This document shows, piece after piece, positions 24,405 through 32,668 of a DNA stretch of 49,868 nt (the first letter of the stretch is position 1; each line of letters begins with the position of its first letter). Source of the DNA: JBBQWS01 sp038210415. GTDB lineage: Bacteria > Actinomycetota > Actinomycetes > Prado026. The stretch lies in assembly GCA_038210415.1 (NCBI GenBank), contig JBBQWS010000021.1, forward strand, positions 1 through 49,868, written 5' to 3'. The notes beneath the pieces were generated by a model, which worked only from the letters and a program-made list of their open reading frames with translations, ran no database searches and was not told where the DNA came from. The position numbers and the translations under genes are program-made.

Positions 24405-25987
24405 GCGGCGGCGTCCCGGCGCTGCTAGACCGGTGGCAGCCTGAGCGTCTCGCCACCGCCGCGACACGTACTCGCATGATCCACGCGCACGTCGAGTCTG
24501 TGCGGGCGGATCTGGCGGCGACAGTCGGAGCCACCCTCCTCTCGCTGGCGGCGTGGTCAGGAATGGCCGCAACCCGTTGCCGAACAGCGCTCGACGAGCG
24601 GTCCGCCGTGCTCCGGGCCGTGGCCGTACGCCTGACCGAGCTCGCCGTGCTGCTGGACCAGGCCGCGATCCAGCTGACCGAACGGGTAGCCCGAGCCAGG
24701 TCCGCACAGGCCCGCGTGGCCGATGCCGAGTCGGGCCTGCAGGGCGCCACCCGCTTGCTCACACCATTGGCCTGGGCGTGGGTGCAGCAGCAACACGAGA
24801 CAGACCTCCGCACCCAGCTGACCGAGCTGCAGGTCACGGACCGAAGGCTCGGCGGCGAGCTCGAGGCGTCGGCGCGAGCAGCCCGGGCTCTGCGCCGCGA
24901 ACACGACGCCGAGCTCATGCGCGCGGACAGCGGTGCAGTCGCCGGCCGTTGGAGCCAGGGCGACCCCATTGCCGCATCCCCGCCTGGCGTCGACGCACAG
25001 GACACCGCCGACTGGTGGGCTGCCCTGACGCCCGGCGAGCGGGCGCGTCTGGGCAGCGGTCCCCTAGCAGCGCGGCTCGGCCGCATCGACGGCCTCCCTG
25101 CGCAGGTCCGCGACCGCGCCAACCGGCTCGCCCTCGCAGCGCGGCTCCGGTCGTACGACGCCGTTCGAGCCGGACCGCTCGAACGCACGGCCCACGCCGT
25201 CGATCTGCTCGTCGACACCGAACTGCATCGGCTCGCCGCTCTTGCGGGCGGCTTGCCGGTCCTGCTTCTTCTCGACGATCCGTCGCGGTGGTCAGGCAAG
25301 GGGCGCGTGGCCATCGCCGTGGGCGACCCTGACGTGGCGGCGAACGTCGCCTACCTCGTCCCAGGCCTGGACGACCGCGCCATCACCTCGCTGCGGATCG
25401 ACAACGACCATGCGATGGCCGTCGCCCGGTCGGCCGCGGCCGCGAGCGCCACGGCGGGGTCAGGCACCGCGGTCGTCGCCTGGCTCGGGTACGACACGCC
25501 GACCTTGCGCACCGTGACCTCATCGGCGCCTGCCGACCACGGCGCCGAGCTGCTGGCCGAGGCGGTGTCCGGTCTCCTCGCCAGCCGCGGCAGCGGCAAC
25601 CCGCACCTCACCGTGGTCGGGCACAGCTACGGCAGCACGACGGCGGCACTCGCGACCGTCCGCGCGCCCGGCTCGGTCGACGACCTGGTACTGGTCGGGA
25701 GCCCAGGCGCAGCGGTTGAGCAGGCCGTCAACCTGCCGGTCCCAGCTGGACACGTGTGGGTTGGGTCGTCGGACGACGACCTCGTGACGCGGTTGGCGTG
25801 GTTCGGACCCGACCCGGCGGGCGCGCAGTTCGGCGCGCAGCGGTTCCCCGCCGAGGTGACCGCACCAGGTTCCGGGGTCTTCGATGCGCACGGCCACTAC
25901 TTCGACGACGCCGGCCAGTCACTGTCGGAGATCGGCCGGATCGTCGCCGGGGCCGGGACCGGCGTGCCGTCGATCCCGGGCCGCTGA
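24401..25987 (+). CDS. alpha/beta hydrolase (DUF1023) with N-terminal helical ESX-like region
   Basis: A 528-residue protein. Residues 1 to about 175 are helical and Ala/Arg-rich with heptad-like spacing, resembling the targeting domain of type VII-associated enzymes. Residues about 195-290 form a linker with DWWAALTPGERARL and DGLPAQVRDRANRL. Residues about 305-515 are the DUF1023 alpha/beta hydrolase domain with VAYLVPGLDDR (oxyanion loop), the nucleophile elbow VVGHSYGS (S409) and candidate acid/base residues in DDDLV and DAHGHYF. The linker phrase WWxxLTPxxR is typical of actinobacterial DUF1023 proteins. The substrate is unknown; lipid or peptidoglycan esters are guesses. It is coupled to the small ESX-like gene. 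It is convergent with rdgB, with 22 bp between. Confidence 0.75.
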   Translation: MSGGVPALLDRWQPERLATAATRTRMIHAHVESVRADLAATVGATLLSLAAWSGMAATRCRTALDERSAVLRAVAVRLTELAVLLDQAAIQLTERVARARSAQARVADAESGLQGATRLLTPLAWAWVQQQHETDLRTQLTELQVTDRRLGGELEASARAARALRREHDAELMRADSGAVAGRWSQGDPIAASPPGVDAQDTADWWAALTPGERARLGSGPLAARLGRIDGLPAQVRDRANRLALAARLRSYDAVRAGPLERTAHAVDLLVDTELHRLAALAGGLPVLLLLDDPSRWSGKGRVAIAVGDPDVAANVAYLVPGLDDRAITSLRIDNDHAMAVARSAAAASATAGSGTAVVAWLGYDTPTLRTVTSSAPADHGAELLAEAVSGLLASRGSGNPHLTVVGHSYGSTTAALATVRAPGSVDDLVLVGSPGAAVEQAVNLPVPAGHVWVGSSDDDLVTRLAWFGPDPAGAQFGAQRFPAEVTAPGSGVFDAHGHYFDDAGQSLSEIGRIVAGAGTGVPSIPGR

Positions 25988-26009
25988 ACCAGGCACAGTG
26001 CGAGCTGGC

Positions 26010-26615
26010 TCACAGTGGCAACCCGGCAAGCTCTGCCACGAGGGCCCGCAGGGCGTGCCCACGGTGACTGATCGCATCCTTGGCCGCCGGCTCCAGCTCG
26101 GCGGTCGTCCGCGTGCCGCCGTCGGGCAGGAAGATCGGGTCGTACCCGAAGCCGCCCTGCCCGCGCGGCGCCCGCACCAAGGTGCCCACCATGCGCCCCT
26201 CGACCACGCGCTCGGTGCCATCCGGGAAGGCGATCGCCGCCGCACACGTGAAGTGCGCCCTGCGGCTCTCGTCGGGCAGGTCCGCGATCTGGGCCAGCAC
26301 GAGTTCCAGGTTCGCCTGGTCGTCACCGTGGCGCCCGGACCACCGGGCAGAGAACACTCCAGGCATCCCGGCCAGCGCGTCGACGCACAAGCCGGAGTCG
26401 TCGGCGACCGACGGGACGCCGGTGGCCTGCGCGGTGGCGTGGGCCTTGAGCAGCGCGTTCGCGGCGAACGTCGTGCCGGTCTCGGCGACGTCCCGGACGT
26501 CGGGGAACGCGTCGACCCCGACCAGCTCGACGGCCAGGCCCGCCTCGTCGAGGATCCGGCGGAGCTCGTCGAGCTTGTGCGAATTGCGAGTGGCCAGCAC
26601 GAGCTGTCGGGTCAT
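26010..26615 (-). CDS. rdgB: non-canonical purine NTP (dITP/XTP) pyrophosphatase
   Basis: A 201-residue Ham1/RdgB enzyme that hydrolyses ITP, dITP and XTP to keep them out of nucleic acids. It has LATRNSHKLDELRRIL at the N-terminus (the SxHK substrate loop), the conserved DDSGLCVDAL, GVFSARWSG and the closing GGFGYDPIFLPDG with SHRGHAL. The ATG overlaps the rph stop by 4 bp (ATGA). This pairing of rph and rdgB is conserved in actinobacteria (Rv1340-Rv1341 in M. tuberculosis). Confidence 0.93.
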   Translation of the reverse strand: MTRQLVLATRNSHKLDELRRILDEAGLAVELVGVDAFPDVRDVAETGTTFAANALLKAHATAQATGVPSVADDSGLCVDALAGMPGVFSARWSGRHGDDQANLELVLAQIADLPDESRRAHFTCAAAIAFPDGTERVVEGRMVGTLVRAPRGQGGFGYDPIFLPDGGTRTTAELEPAAKDAISHRGHALRALVAELAGLPL

Positions 26616-27346
26616 GCCAGCGACAGCCGCTGGATCCGGGTCAGCTCCGCGCATCCCTCCACCGCGAGGTCGAGCAGCTGGTCGAGCAGCCGGCGGTCGA
26701 ACGGATCGCCCTCGGCGGTGCCCTGCACCTCGACGAACCTGCCGTCGCCGGTCAGCACGATGTTCATGTCGGTCTGTGCCCGCACGTCCTCGGTGTACGC
26801 CAGGTCGAGCATCGGCAAGCCGTCGACCAGCCCCACCGAGATCGCCGCCACCGAACCGGTGAGCGGCTCCACCCCAGCCTTCAGGACCCCTTTGTTGCGG
26901 GCCCACTCGATGGCGTCGGAGAGGGCGACGTACGCACCGGTGATCGCCGCGGTCCGGGTGCCGCCATCCGCCTGCAGCACGTCGCAGTCGATCACGATCG
27001 TGTTCTCGCCCAGGGCCCGGTAGTCGATGACGGCCCGCAGCGACCGACCGACCAGTCGCGAGATCTCGTGCGTGCGACCGCCGATCCTGCCCTTGACCGA
27101 CTCGCGGTCGGAGCGGGTGTTCGTGGCCCGCGGCAGCATCGCGTACTCCGCCGTGACCCAGCCTTCACCGGAGCCCTTGCGCCAACGTGGCACCCCCTCG
27201 GTGAACGAGGCCGCACACAGCACCCGGGTGCGGCCGAACTCCACGAGCACCGACCCCTCGGCCTGGTCGAGCCAGCCGCGGGTGATCGTCACGGGGCGGA
27301 GCTGGTCATGGGCACGGCCGTCGACGCGGACCGGGGCAGCAGGCAT
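26612..27346 (-). CDS. rph: ribonuclease PH
   Basis: A 244-residue phosphorolytic 3'-exoribonuclease that trims tRNA precursors. Its motifs are DQLRPVTITRGW, GSVLVEFGRTRVLCAAS, the Arg-rich phosphate site RSDRESVKGRIGGRTHEISR, DCDVLQADGGTRTAAITGAY, and DMNIVLTGDGRFVEVQGTAE near the C-terminus. It is full length. It starts 33 bp after the MBL gene and has its own probable leaderless promoter (27353-27358), so it may be transcribed both within the operon and alone. Confidence 0.95.
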   Translation of the reverse strand: MPAAPVRVDGRAHDQLRPVTITRGWLDQAEGSVLVEFGRTRVLCAASFTEGVPRWRKGSGEGWVTAEYAMLPRATNTRSDRESVKGRIGGRTHEISRLVGRSLRAVIDYRALGENTIVIDCDVLQADGGTRTAAITGAYVALSDAIEWARNKGVLKAGVEPLTGSVAAISVGLVDGLPMLDLAYTEDVRAQTDMNIVLTGDGRFVEVQGTAEGDPFDRRLLDQLLDLAVEGCAELTRIQRLSLA

Positions 27347-27352
27347 CCACCG

Positions 27353-27358
27353 AGGGTA
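27353..27358 (-). promoter_or_regulatory. -10 box of a probable leaderless internal promoter for rph
   Basis: On the minus strand TACCCT lies exactly 6 nt before the rph ATG. It sits in the 33-bp gap after the MBL gene. Confidence 0.4.
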
Positions 27359-27379
27359 TCCGCTGCGCCGCGGAGCCGG

Positions 27380-28138
27380 TCAGACGGTGTACCTGGCGCC
27401 CGTCCTCGCGAGCTCGCAGCCGGGTCCGAAGGCGGCGGCGGCCTCCGCCAACGCCCGATCGGGGTCGTTCCACGGGGGTATGTGCGTGACGACGAGACGA
27501 CCCACCTGCGCCGCGGCGGCAAGCTCACCCGCCTGTCTTCCGGTCAGGTGCAGGCCTGGCGGGTTGTTCGCGCCGTCGACGAAGGACGCCTCGGCGAGCA
27601 GCAGGTCGACTCCTTGGGCCAGCACCGTGACGTCATCACTCGGCCCGGTGTCCGCGGTGTACGCCAGGCTGCGTCGTCCCGCCTCGACCCGGACCGCCCA
27701 GCACTCGACCGGGTGCGCAGTGCGTGCCGAAGTGACCGTGAGCGGTCCGATCCGCAGCGGGCCGGGGCTCAGCTCGTGGAACGTGAACGCGCCGGCAAGG
27801 TCGGCCACGGTGCGCCCCCCGCCGTACGCGGCCGCCAGCGCCTCGGCGGTCCCGCTCGGCCCGTAGACGTCGAGCGCAGGGTGGGCACCACCGGGGTCGT
27901 AGGTCCGGGCCACGAAGTAGGAGCACAGGTCCATCCAGTGGTCCGGGTGCAGGTGGCTGACCAGCACCGCGTCGACATCGTCGAGCCGGACGTACCGTTG
28001 CAGCGGGCCGAGCGCACCGTTGCCCAGGTCGACCACCAGCCGGAACCCGGCGTACTCGACCAGGTAGCAGGACGCCGGCGAGTCTGGCCCGGGGAACGAC
28101 CCCGAGCAGCCCACCACCGTCAGCGTCAGCCGACTCAT
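27380..28138 (-). CDS. metallo-beta-lactamase-fold hydrolase (Rv1339-like)
   Basis: A 252-residue MBL-fold protein of the RNase Z/cyclic-phosphodiesterase type. The N-terminus is LTLTVVGCSGSFPGPDSPAS, the zinc motif SHLHPDHWMD, then a His in RTAHPVECWAV, the metal aspartate region YTADTGPSDD, and a final His in VVTHIPPW. The M. tuberculosis orthologue by position, Rv1339, has been reported as a cAMP phosphodiesterase; other members act on nucleic acids. The start ATG overlaps the murI stop (ATGA). It belongs to the murI-MBL-rph-rdgB operon. Confidence 0.88.
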   Translation of the reverse strand: MSRLTLTVVGCSGSFPGPDSPASCYLVEYAGFRLVVDLGNGALGPLQRYVRLDDVDAVLVSHLHPDHWMDLCSYFVARTYDPGGAHPALDVYGPSGTAEALAAAYGGGRTVADLAGAFTFHELSPGPLRIGPLTVTSARTAHPVECWAVRVEAGRRSLAYTADTGPSDDVTVLAQGVDLLLAEASFVDGANNPPGLHLTGRQAGELAAAAQVGRLVVTHIPPWNDPDRALAEAAAAFGPGCELARTGARYTV

Positions 28139-28944
28139 CGCAGCGATGCCAGACTCTCCACCCGGCCGATCTCCGGGCCGAGGAACCGCCGACCGAGCCG
28201 GGCGAACTCCGCAGGGTCGCCGGTGGCGAAGAAGGCGTGCTGGGGCGCCGGAAGTGCTGGCTCCCGCAGCTGGTCCGCCGATGCGAGGACCCGGTAGACG
28301 TCCTTTGCCGTCTCCTCCGCGCTCGACACGAGCGTCACCCCGTCACCCATGACGTACGAGACGACCCCCGTCAGCAGCGGGTAGTGCGTGCAGCCGAGGA
28401 CGAGCGTGTCGACCCCGGCGGCTGCGACCGGGTCGAGGTAGTCGTGCGCCACCGCGAGCAGCTCGGGGCCGCCGGTCACCCCGGCCTCGACGAACTCCAC
28501 GAATCGCGGGCACGGCGCCAGGGTCAGCTCCAGCTGGGGGGCCGCTGCGAACGCGTCCTCGTACGCCCCCGACGTGATCGTGGCCCTGGTCCCGATGACG
28601 CCCACCTTGCCGTTGCGGGTGGCCGACACCGCCCGGCGAACCGCAGGGTGCACGACTTCGACGACCGGCACCGAGTAGCGCTCTCGTGCATCGCGCAGGA
28701 CCGCGGCGCTGGCGCTGTTGCAGGCGATGACGAGCAGCTTCACCCCGTCGTCGACCAACCGGTCCATGATCTCGAGGGCGAACGACCGCACCTGGGCGAG
28801 GGGGCGTGGCCCGTACGGCCCCCGCGCCGTGTCACCCACGTAGCGGATGGGCTCGTGCGGCAGCTGGTCGAGAACGGCTCGGGCGACAGTGAGCCCACCG
28901 ACGCCGCTGTCGAAGATGCCGATCGGTGCGTCCGCCACGGTCAC
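28135..28944 (-). CDS. murI: glutamate racemase
   Basis: A 269-residue enzyme that makes D-glutamate for peptidoglycan. The first catalytic cysteine is C75 (VIACNSASA) and the second is C185 (LVLGCTHYPLL). PIGIFDSGVGGLTVAR and YVGDTARGPYG mark the N-terminus. A GTG at 28944 is chosen to fit family length; a second GTG two codons later lies 8 nt after a TAGGCT hexamer (28952-28947) and could be the true leaderless start. The upstream DUF559-type pseudogene ends 5 bp before it. Confidence 0.94.
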   Translation of the reverse strand: MTVADAPIGIFDSGVGGLTVARAVLDQLPHEPIRYVGDTARGPYGPRPLAQVRSFALEIMDRLVDDGVKLLVIACNSASAAVLRDARERYSVPVVEVVHPAVRRAVSATRNGKVGVIGTRATITSGAYEDAFAAAPQLELTLAPCPRFVEFVEAGVTGGPELLAVAHDYLDPVAAAGVDTLVLGCTHYPLLTGVVSYVMGDGVTLVSSAEETAKDVYRVLASADQLREPALPAPQHAFFATGDPAEFARLGRRFLGPEIGRVESLASLR

Positions 28945-28949
28945 CGAGC

Positions 28950-29886
28950 CTAACTGGCGCAACGCCGACACCGGGTCGGCTCGCCCGGCCAGCCGCGCGC
29001 CGTCAGCACGCCCGCCACCTGCCAGGCGGCCTCGCACGGAGCGCCGAACACCGCACTCCAGCCGTACCGCAGCGTCACCCGCCCGGCCACGGTCGCAGCG
29101 TTGTCCCGGTTCAGGTCCCGGAACCGACCGTCGACGTCATCGTGGCCGAGCCGTCCGTCCAGCTCGACATACAGTCGGTAGTTCTCGTACGCGAGGTCAC
29201 GGAAGACCCGCCCGCGTGGGCCGAGGCAGGCCGTGCGGCCGCTCGACCCGTTGCACCCAGCCGACCTTGAGCGGACTGTGTGCACCCTCCGCGACCTGCG
29301 CGCATGTGGCGTCGATCAAGGCTCTGTGGTGCAACCCCGCCCGCAGCAGCGCAGCCGCGTGCACCCGCTTGGCGGTGGTCCGACGCCGCTGTACGGCTCG
29401 CGTGATCCAGCCGACCGCGTCGAGCTCTCCGACGCACGACTCCACGAGGTCGACCACCGTGTCGTCCATCCGGGTACGCGGCGCGACGGCCCGCGGGTCG
29501 GTGCGTGCGGCCGCGTACCTGCTGCGCACCACGGCGATCCCCGGGCGCGGCGCAACCCGGCGCTCGGCCGGCACGAGCACGTGGACCAAGTCCGACACCG
29601 GCCCGAATCCCCAGACCTCGGCAGCGGTCTCGTGGGACAGGGCCGCGCCGTCGCCGCAGGCGAGCAACGCGGCCCACAGCTCGCCCTCGCGCGTCGCCTC
29701 CCCGGTCACCGTGCGATAGATCCCTGGGTACAGAGTCACCCACCTCATCGCGTCCGTCTGCGCGCGGATCTGATCGAGCGTCCAGCCCAGCGAGATCAGC
29801 TGCTTCTTGCTCAGGACCCCGGCCTGTCGACGAGAAGCCTGTCGCGCCCAGAGGTGCGAATTGACGGAGTCGCGGGTGGCTGGCAC
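28950..29886 (-). pseudogene. AbiEi-antitoxin-like / DUF559 endonuclease-fold protein, frameshifted
   Basis: The first frame (29886 down to about 29197) encodes an AbiEi-type N-terminus (RQAGVLSKKQLISLGWTLDQ, WVTLYPGIYRTVTG, ALSHETAAEVWG) and reaches VERPHGLPRPTRAG. The expected DUF559/Vsr-like domain then continues in another frame to the stop at 28950: VFRDLAYENYRLYVELDGRL, GHDD, RDLNRDNAATVAGRVTLRYG. The switch lies near 29206-29216 in a G/C-rich run and behaves like one extra base, so either a sequencing error or a genuine mutation would explain it. Intact homologues are single proteins of about 300 residues and common in actinobacteria as orphans. The gene occupies the place of the rhomboid gene next to murI in mycobacteria. 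Confidence 0.7.
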
Positions 29887-29955
29887 CCGTCCAGACTGCC
29901 CACACCGCGGCCTGGCCCGGCCAGAGCGGCCAAGGTCTGTGGACCCGCCAACGTT

Positions 29956-29995
29956 GTGGAAGATCCGCGGTGCCCGGGGCCCGCGGATCTTCCAC
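29956..29995 (-). terminator. 15-bp perfect hairpin downstream of cysM
   Basis: Bases 29956-29970 and 29981-29995 are perfect inverted complements (15 bp) with a 10-nt GC-rich loop. It lies 23 bp after the cysM stop and before the start of the DUF559-type gene, both on the minus strand, so it probably ends the clpS/mec-cysO-cysM transcript. No T tract follows. Confidence 0.75.
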
Positions 29996-30018
29996 GGGAG
30001 CGCGGCCTCCAGGGGTGG

Positions 30019-30966
30019 TCAGGCCCAGAGCTGGCCGTCGAGCGACTCCTCGGCCTCGTCGAGGTCACCCTCGTACGCGCCGGTCGAGAGGTACTTCCAG
30101 CCGCCGTCGCAGACGATGAAGGCGATGTCGGCCCGGTGCCCGGCAGCGACCGCCTTGCGGGCTGCACCCAGGGCCGCGTGCAGGATCGCCCCGGTGGAGA
30201 TGCCGGCGAAGATGCCTTCCAGCTCGAGCAGCTCTCGCATCCGGCGCACAGCGTCGCGCGGCCCCACGGAGAACCTGGTCGTCAGCACCGACGCGTCGTA
30301 CAGCTCGGGGACGAAGCCCTCGTCGAGGTTGCGCAGCCCGTAGACGACCTCGCCGTACCTCGGCTCGGCGGCGACGATCTCGATGCCGGGCACGCGCTCG
30401 CGGAGGTAGCGGCCGGTGCCCATCAGCGTCCCGGTGGTGCCGAGTCCCGCGACGAAGTGGGTGATCGTCGGGAGGTCGGCAAGCAGCTCGGGACCGGTGC
30501 TCTCGTAGTGCGCCCGCACGTTGGCGGGGTTGCCGTACTGGTAGAGCATCACCCAGTCCGGATGCTCGGCGGCCAAGGCCTTCGCGACGCGCACGGCCTC
30601 GTTGGAGCCGCCGGCAGCTGGCGACGAGATGATCTGCGCGCCCCACATCCGCAGCAGCTGAGAACGTTCAGGCGAGGTGTTCTCGGGCATCACGCAGATC
30701 AGCTGGTAGCCCTTGAGCTTGGCCGCCATCGCGAGCGAGATGCCGGTGTTGCCCGACGTCGGCTCGAGGATCGTGGCCCCCGGATGCAGCGTGCCGTCGG
30801 CCTCCGCGGCCTCGATCATGGCCAGAGCGGGGCGGTCCTTGACCGAGCCAGTCGGGTTGCGGTCCTCGAGCTTGGCCCAGAGCCGGACGTCGGCGGATGG
30901 CGACAGCCGCGGCAGCCCGACCAGCGGGGTGCCGCCCACGGACGCCAGCAGGTTGTCGAAGCGCAC
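30019..30966 (-). CDS. cysM: cysteine synthase M (sulfur-carrier-dependent)
   Basis: A 315-residue fold-type II PLP enzyme. In M. tuberculosis CysM uses O-phosphoserine and thiocarboxylated CysO to make CysO-cysteine. It has NPTGSVKDRPALAMIEAAEA (PLP lysine in SVKDR), the substrate loop EPTSGNTGISLAM, and GLGTTGTLMGTGRYL, the phosphate-binding glycine loop. The C-terminal tail EGDLDEAEESLDGQLWA resembles the flexible CysM tail that closes the active site. The GTG start is 15 bp after the cysO stop. The context mec-cysO-cysM makes the CysO-dependent activity the best reading. Confidence 0.92.
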   Translation of the reverse strand: MRFDNLLASVGGTPLVGLPRLSPSADVRLWAKLEDRNPTGSVKDRPALAMIEAAEADGTLHPGATILEPTSGNTGISLAMAAKLKGYQLICVMPENTSPERSQLLRMWGAQIISSPAAGGSNEAVRVAKALAAEHPDWVMLYQYGNPANVRAHYESTGPELLADLPTITHFVAGLGTTGTLMGTGRYLRERVPGIEIVAAEPRYGEVVYGLRNLDEGFVPELYDASVLTTRFSVGPRDAVRRMRELLELEGIFAGISTGAILHAALGAARKAVAAGHRADIAFIVCDGGWKYLSTGAYEGDLDEAEESLDGQLWA

Positions 30967-30981
30967 GAGGCCAGCCTCGGG

Positions 30982-31260
30982 TCAGACTGCCCCGCCCGCG
31001 ACCGCAGGCAGGATCGTCACGTCGTCGCCGTCAGCGACCGGGGTGTCGATCCCGCCCAGGAAGCGGACGTCCTCGTCGTTGAGGTAGACGTTGACGAACC
31101 GGCGGAGCGCCCCACCCTCGACGAGCCGGTCGGCGAGACCGGGGTGTCGTGAGTCGAGATCGGCGAACAGCTCGCCGAGCGTGCCACCGGCGCCGGGGAC
31201 CGCCTTGGCTCCCTCGGTGTACGTTCGCAGGATCGTCGGGATCCGGACCTCGACGGTCAT
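30982..31260 (-). CDS. cysO: sulfur carrier protein CysO (MoaD/ThiS-like), pro-form ending GGAV
   Basis: A 92-residue ubiquitin-like beta-grasp protein: VEVRIPTILRTYTEG at the start, RFVNVYLNDEDVRFLGGIDT in the middle, and DGDDVTILPAVAGGAV at the end. CysO carries sulfur as a thiocarboxylate on its C-terminal Gly-Gly. Here two residues, Ala-Val, follow the diglycine, so the tail must be trimmed before activation, presumably by the adjacent JAMM protease. M. tuberculosis CysO ends directly in Gly-Gly. The ATG overlaps the mec stop (ATGA). Confidence 0.93.
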   Translation of the reverse strand: MTVEVRIPTILRTYTEGAKAVPGAGGTLGELFADLDSRHPGLADRLVEGGALRRFVNVYLNDEDVRFLGGIDTPVADGDDVTILPAVAGGAV

Positions 31261-31727
31261 GACTGGGTGACTCCTTGGCTCGGGGACGCTGGCGCGTCTG
31301 ACGACGGCGCTGGTGACAACGCTGGGACCACCCGGACTTCTTCCTCCGTCACCTGGGCGTCCACTATGCGGTACGACCGGATCTCGTCGACGTCGGCCTC
31401 GCGGGTCGACACGAGCAGGTAGTGCGCGGACGGCTCCGAGGCGTACGAGATGTCCGTACGGGACGGGTAAGCCTCGGTCGCGGTGTGGGAGTGGTAGATG
31501 ACGACCGGCTCCTCGCTCCGCGCGTCGAGGTCTCGGTAGAGCCGCAGCAGGTCGCCGGAGTCGAACTCGTAGAAGGTGGGCGACATCGCGGCGTTGACCA
31601 TGGGGACGAAGCGCTCGGGCCGGTCGCTGCCCTCGGGGCCGGCGACGATTCCGCAGGCCTCGTCGGGGTGGTCGCGGCGGGCGTGCGCGACGATCGCGTC
31701 GACGACCTCCTGGCTGATGATGAGCAT
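31257..31727 (-). CDS. mec: JAMM/MPN metalloprotease Mec (CysO-cysteine peptidase)
   Basis: A 156-residue zinc protease that releases cysteine from CysO-cysteine. The JAMM motif is complete: E23 (DEACGIVAG), H79 and H81 (IYHSHTATEAYPS), S89 and D92 (SRTDISYAS). A Pro/Ser-rich tail (SPAPSSDAPASPSQ) follows the fold and is not part of the core. A leaderless-type -10 box lies 6 nt before the ATG, so mec-cysO-cysM may be transcribed separately from clpS-DUF2017. It overlaps cysO by 4 bp. Confidence 0.92.
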   Translation of the reverse strand: MLIISQEVVDAIVAHARRDHPDEACGIVAGPEGSDRPERFVPMVNAAMSPTFYEFDSGDLLRLYRDLDARSEEPVVIYHSHTATEAYPSRTDISYASEPSAHYLLVSTREADVDEIRSYRIVDAQVTEEEVRVVPALSPAPSSDAPASPSQGVTQS

Positions 31728-31733
31728 CGAATC

Positions 31734-31739
31734 AGCCTA
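31734..31739 (-). promoter_or_regulatory. -10 box of a probable leaderless promoter for mec-cysO-cysM
   Basis: On the minus strand TAGGCT lies exactly 6 nt before the mec ATG and overlaps the stop codon of the DUF2017 gene. Confidence 0.5.
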
Positions 31740-32315
31740 GTCGGCGTCGTCGAGCGCCCCGGAGAGGCAGCGGACGAGCAGCTCCTGCAACCCGCCGAGC
31801 CAGTCGTAGACGAAGTGGCTCACCCAGGCCGGGTCGTCATCGGTGAGGTCCTCGAACTGGTCGGGGTCGTCGTCGGTGACCCCGAGCCGGGTACCGAGCG
31901 CGAGCCGAATGTCGTTCAGCGACCCCAGCCAGGCCAACGTCTCGGCCTCGGTCAGGTCGCGAGCGCTGTCGCTGTGGCTGTCGGTGTCCGCGAGGGTGGC
32001 TCGGGCGAGGACGGCCCGCTGGTACTTCTGGTCGCGGAGGCCGATCTCGGTGTAGCGGCGGAACTCCCCGGCCGCCTCCGGGTCGTCCGGGTAGGCGTTT
32101 GGGAAGAGCCGGGCCAGCACCGGGTCGTCGGGCACCTCGGTGGCGGTACCGATGCCGAGCATCGCCACGAGCGGGTCAGGGTCGGTGGGCTGCTGGGGGG
32201 CGACGAGCTCAGCGAGCTGGTCCAGCAGCCCGGCCAGCATCGGCGCCTCGCTCGCAGGGACGACGAGCCGGATCCCGCCGTCCGGCCGCGGCAGGAACAT
32301 CGTGGTGCGCGCCAC
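31737..32315 (-). CDS. DUF2017 domain-containing protein
   Basis: A 192-residue protein of the DUF2017 family (Rv1332-like), whose function is unknown. Typical stretches are GGIRLVVPASEAPMLAGLLD, DPVLARLFPNAYPDDPEAAG, EFRRYTEIGLRDQK and WLGSLNDIRLALGTRL. It is acidic near the C-terminus (DDDPDQFEDLTDDDP). The GTG at 32315 is chosen because it follows the clpS stop by 2 nt with AGGA before it; upstream codons of the same frame lie inside clpS. It is always found next to clpS in actinobacteria, suggesting a link to proteolysis or its control. Confidence 0.88.
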   Translation of the reverse strand: MARTTMFLPRPDGGIRLVVPASEAPMLAGLLDQLAELVAPQQPTDPDPLVAMLGIGTATEVPDDPVLARLFPNAYPDDPEAAGEFRRYTEIGLRDQKYQRAVLARATLADTDSHSDSARDLTEAETLAWLGSLNDIRLALGTRLGVTDDDPDQFEDLTDDDPAWVSHFVYDWLGGLQELLVRCLSGALDDAD

Positions 32316-32317
32316 GT

Positions 32318-32620
32318 TCAGTCGTCCTGCTGCAACGTGGCCCACAGGCCGTAGCCGTGCATCGCGGTCACGTCGCGTTCCATCTCCTCGCGGGTGCCGC
32401 TCGACACGACAGCCCGGCCTTCGTGGTGCACCTGGAGCATGAGCTCCTCGGCTTTCTCGGTCGAGTGGCCGAAGTAGGAACGGAACACGTAGGCGACGTA
32501 CGACATGAGGTTGACCGGGTCGTTCCAGACCAGGGTGATCCAGGGCAGGTCAGGCTTGAGCACGGTGTCGCCGACGGGACGCTCGAGCTCGACGGGGGCC
32601 GTCCCCGATGCGGTCGCCAT
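32318..32620 (-). CDS. clpS: ATP-dependent Clp protease adaptor ClpS
   Basis: A 100-residue N-recognin adaptor that delivers N-degron proteins to ClpCP. The conserved core is PWITLVWNDPVNLMSYVAYV, FRSYFGHSTEKAEELMLQVH and HEGRAVVSSGTREEMERDV, with the N-end pocket residues N-D-P and M-S-Y visible. The ATG at 32620 is divergent from the class V aminotransferase gene with 60 bp between. It is followed 2 bp later by DUF2017. Confidence 0.94.
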   Translation of the reverse strand: MATASGTAPVELERPVGDTVLKPDLPWITLVWNDPVNLMSYVAYVFRSYFGHSTEKAEELMLQVHHEGRAVVSSGTREEMERDVTAMHGYGLWATLQQDD

Positions 32621-32668
32621 GCGGACATGGTGGCACGTCGAGGTCGGCCGACGGGAGCGCAGTTCGCG

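Noticed and set aside
24081..25987. A toxin-immunity pair
   Set aside because: The small protein has the features of a secretion partner rather than an immunity protein, and the hydrolase lacks a recognised toxin domain. The idea is kept only as a possibility under findings.
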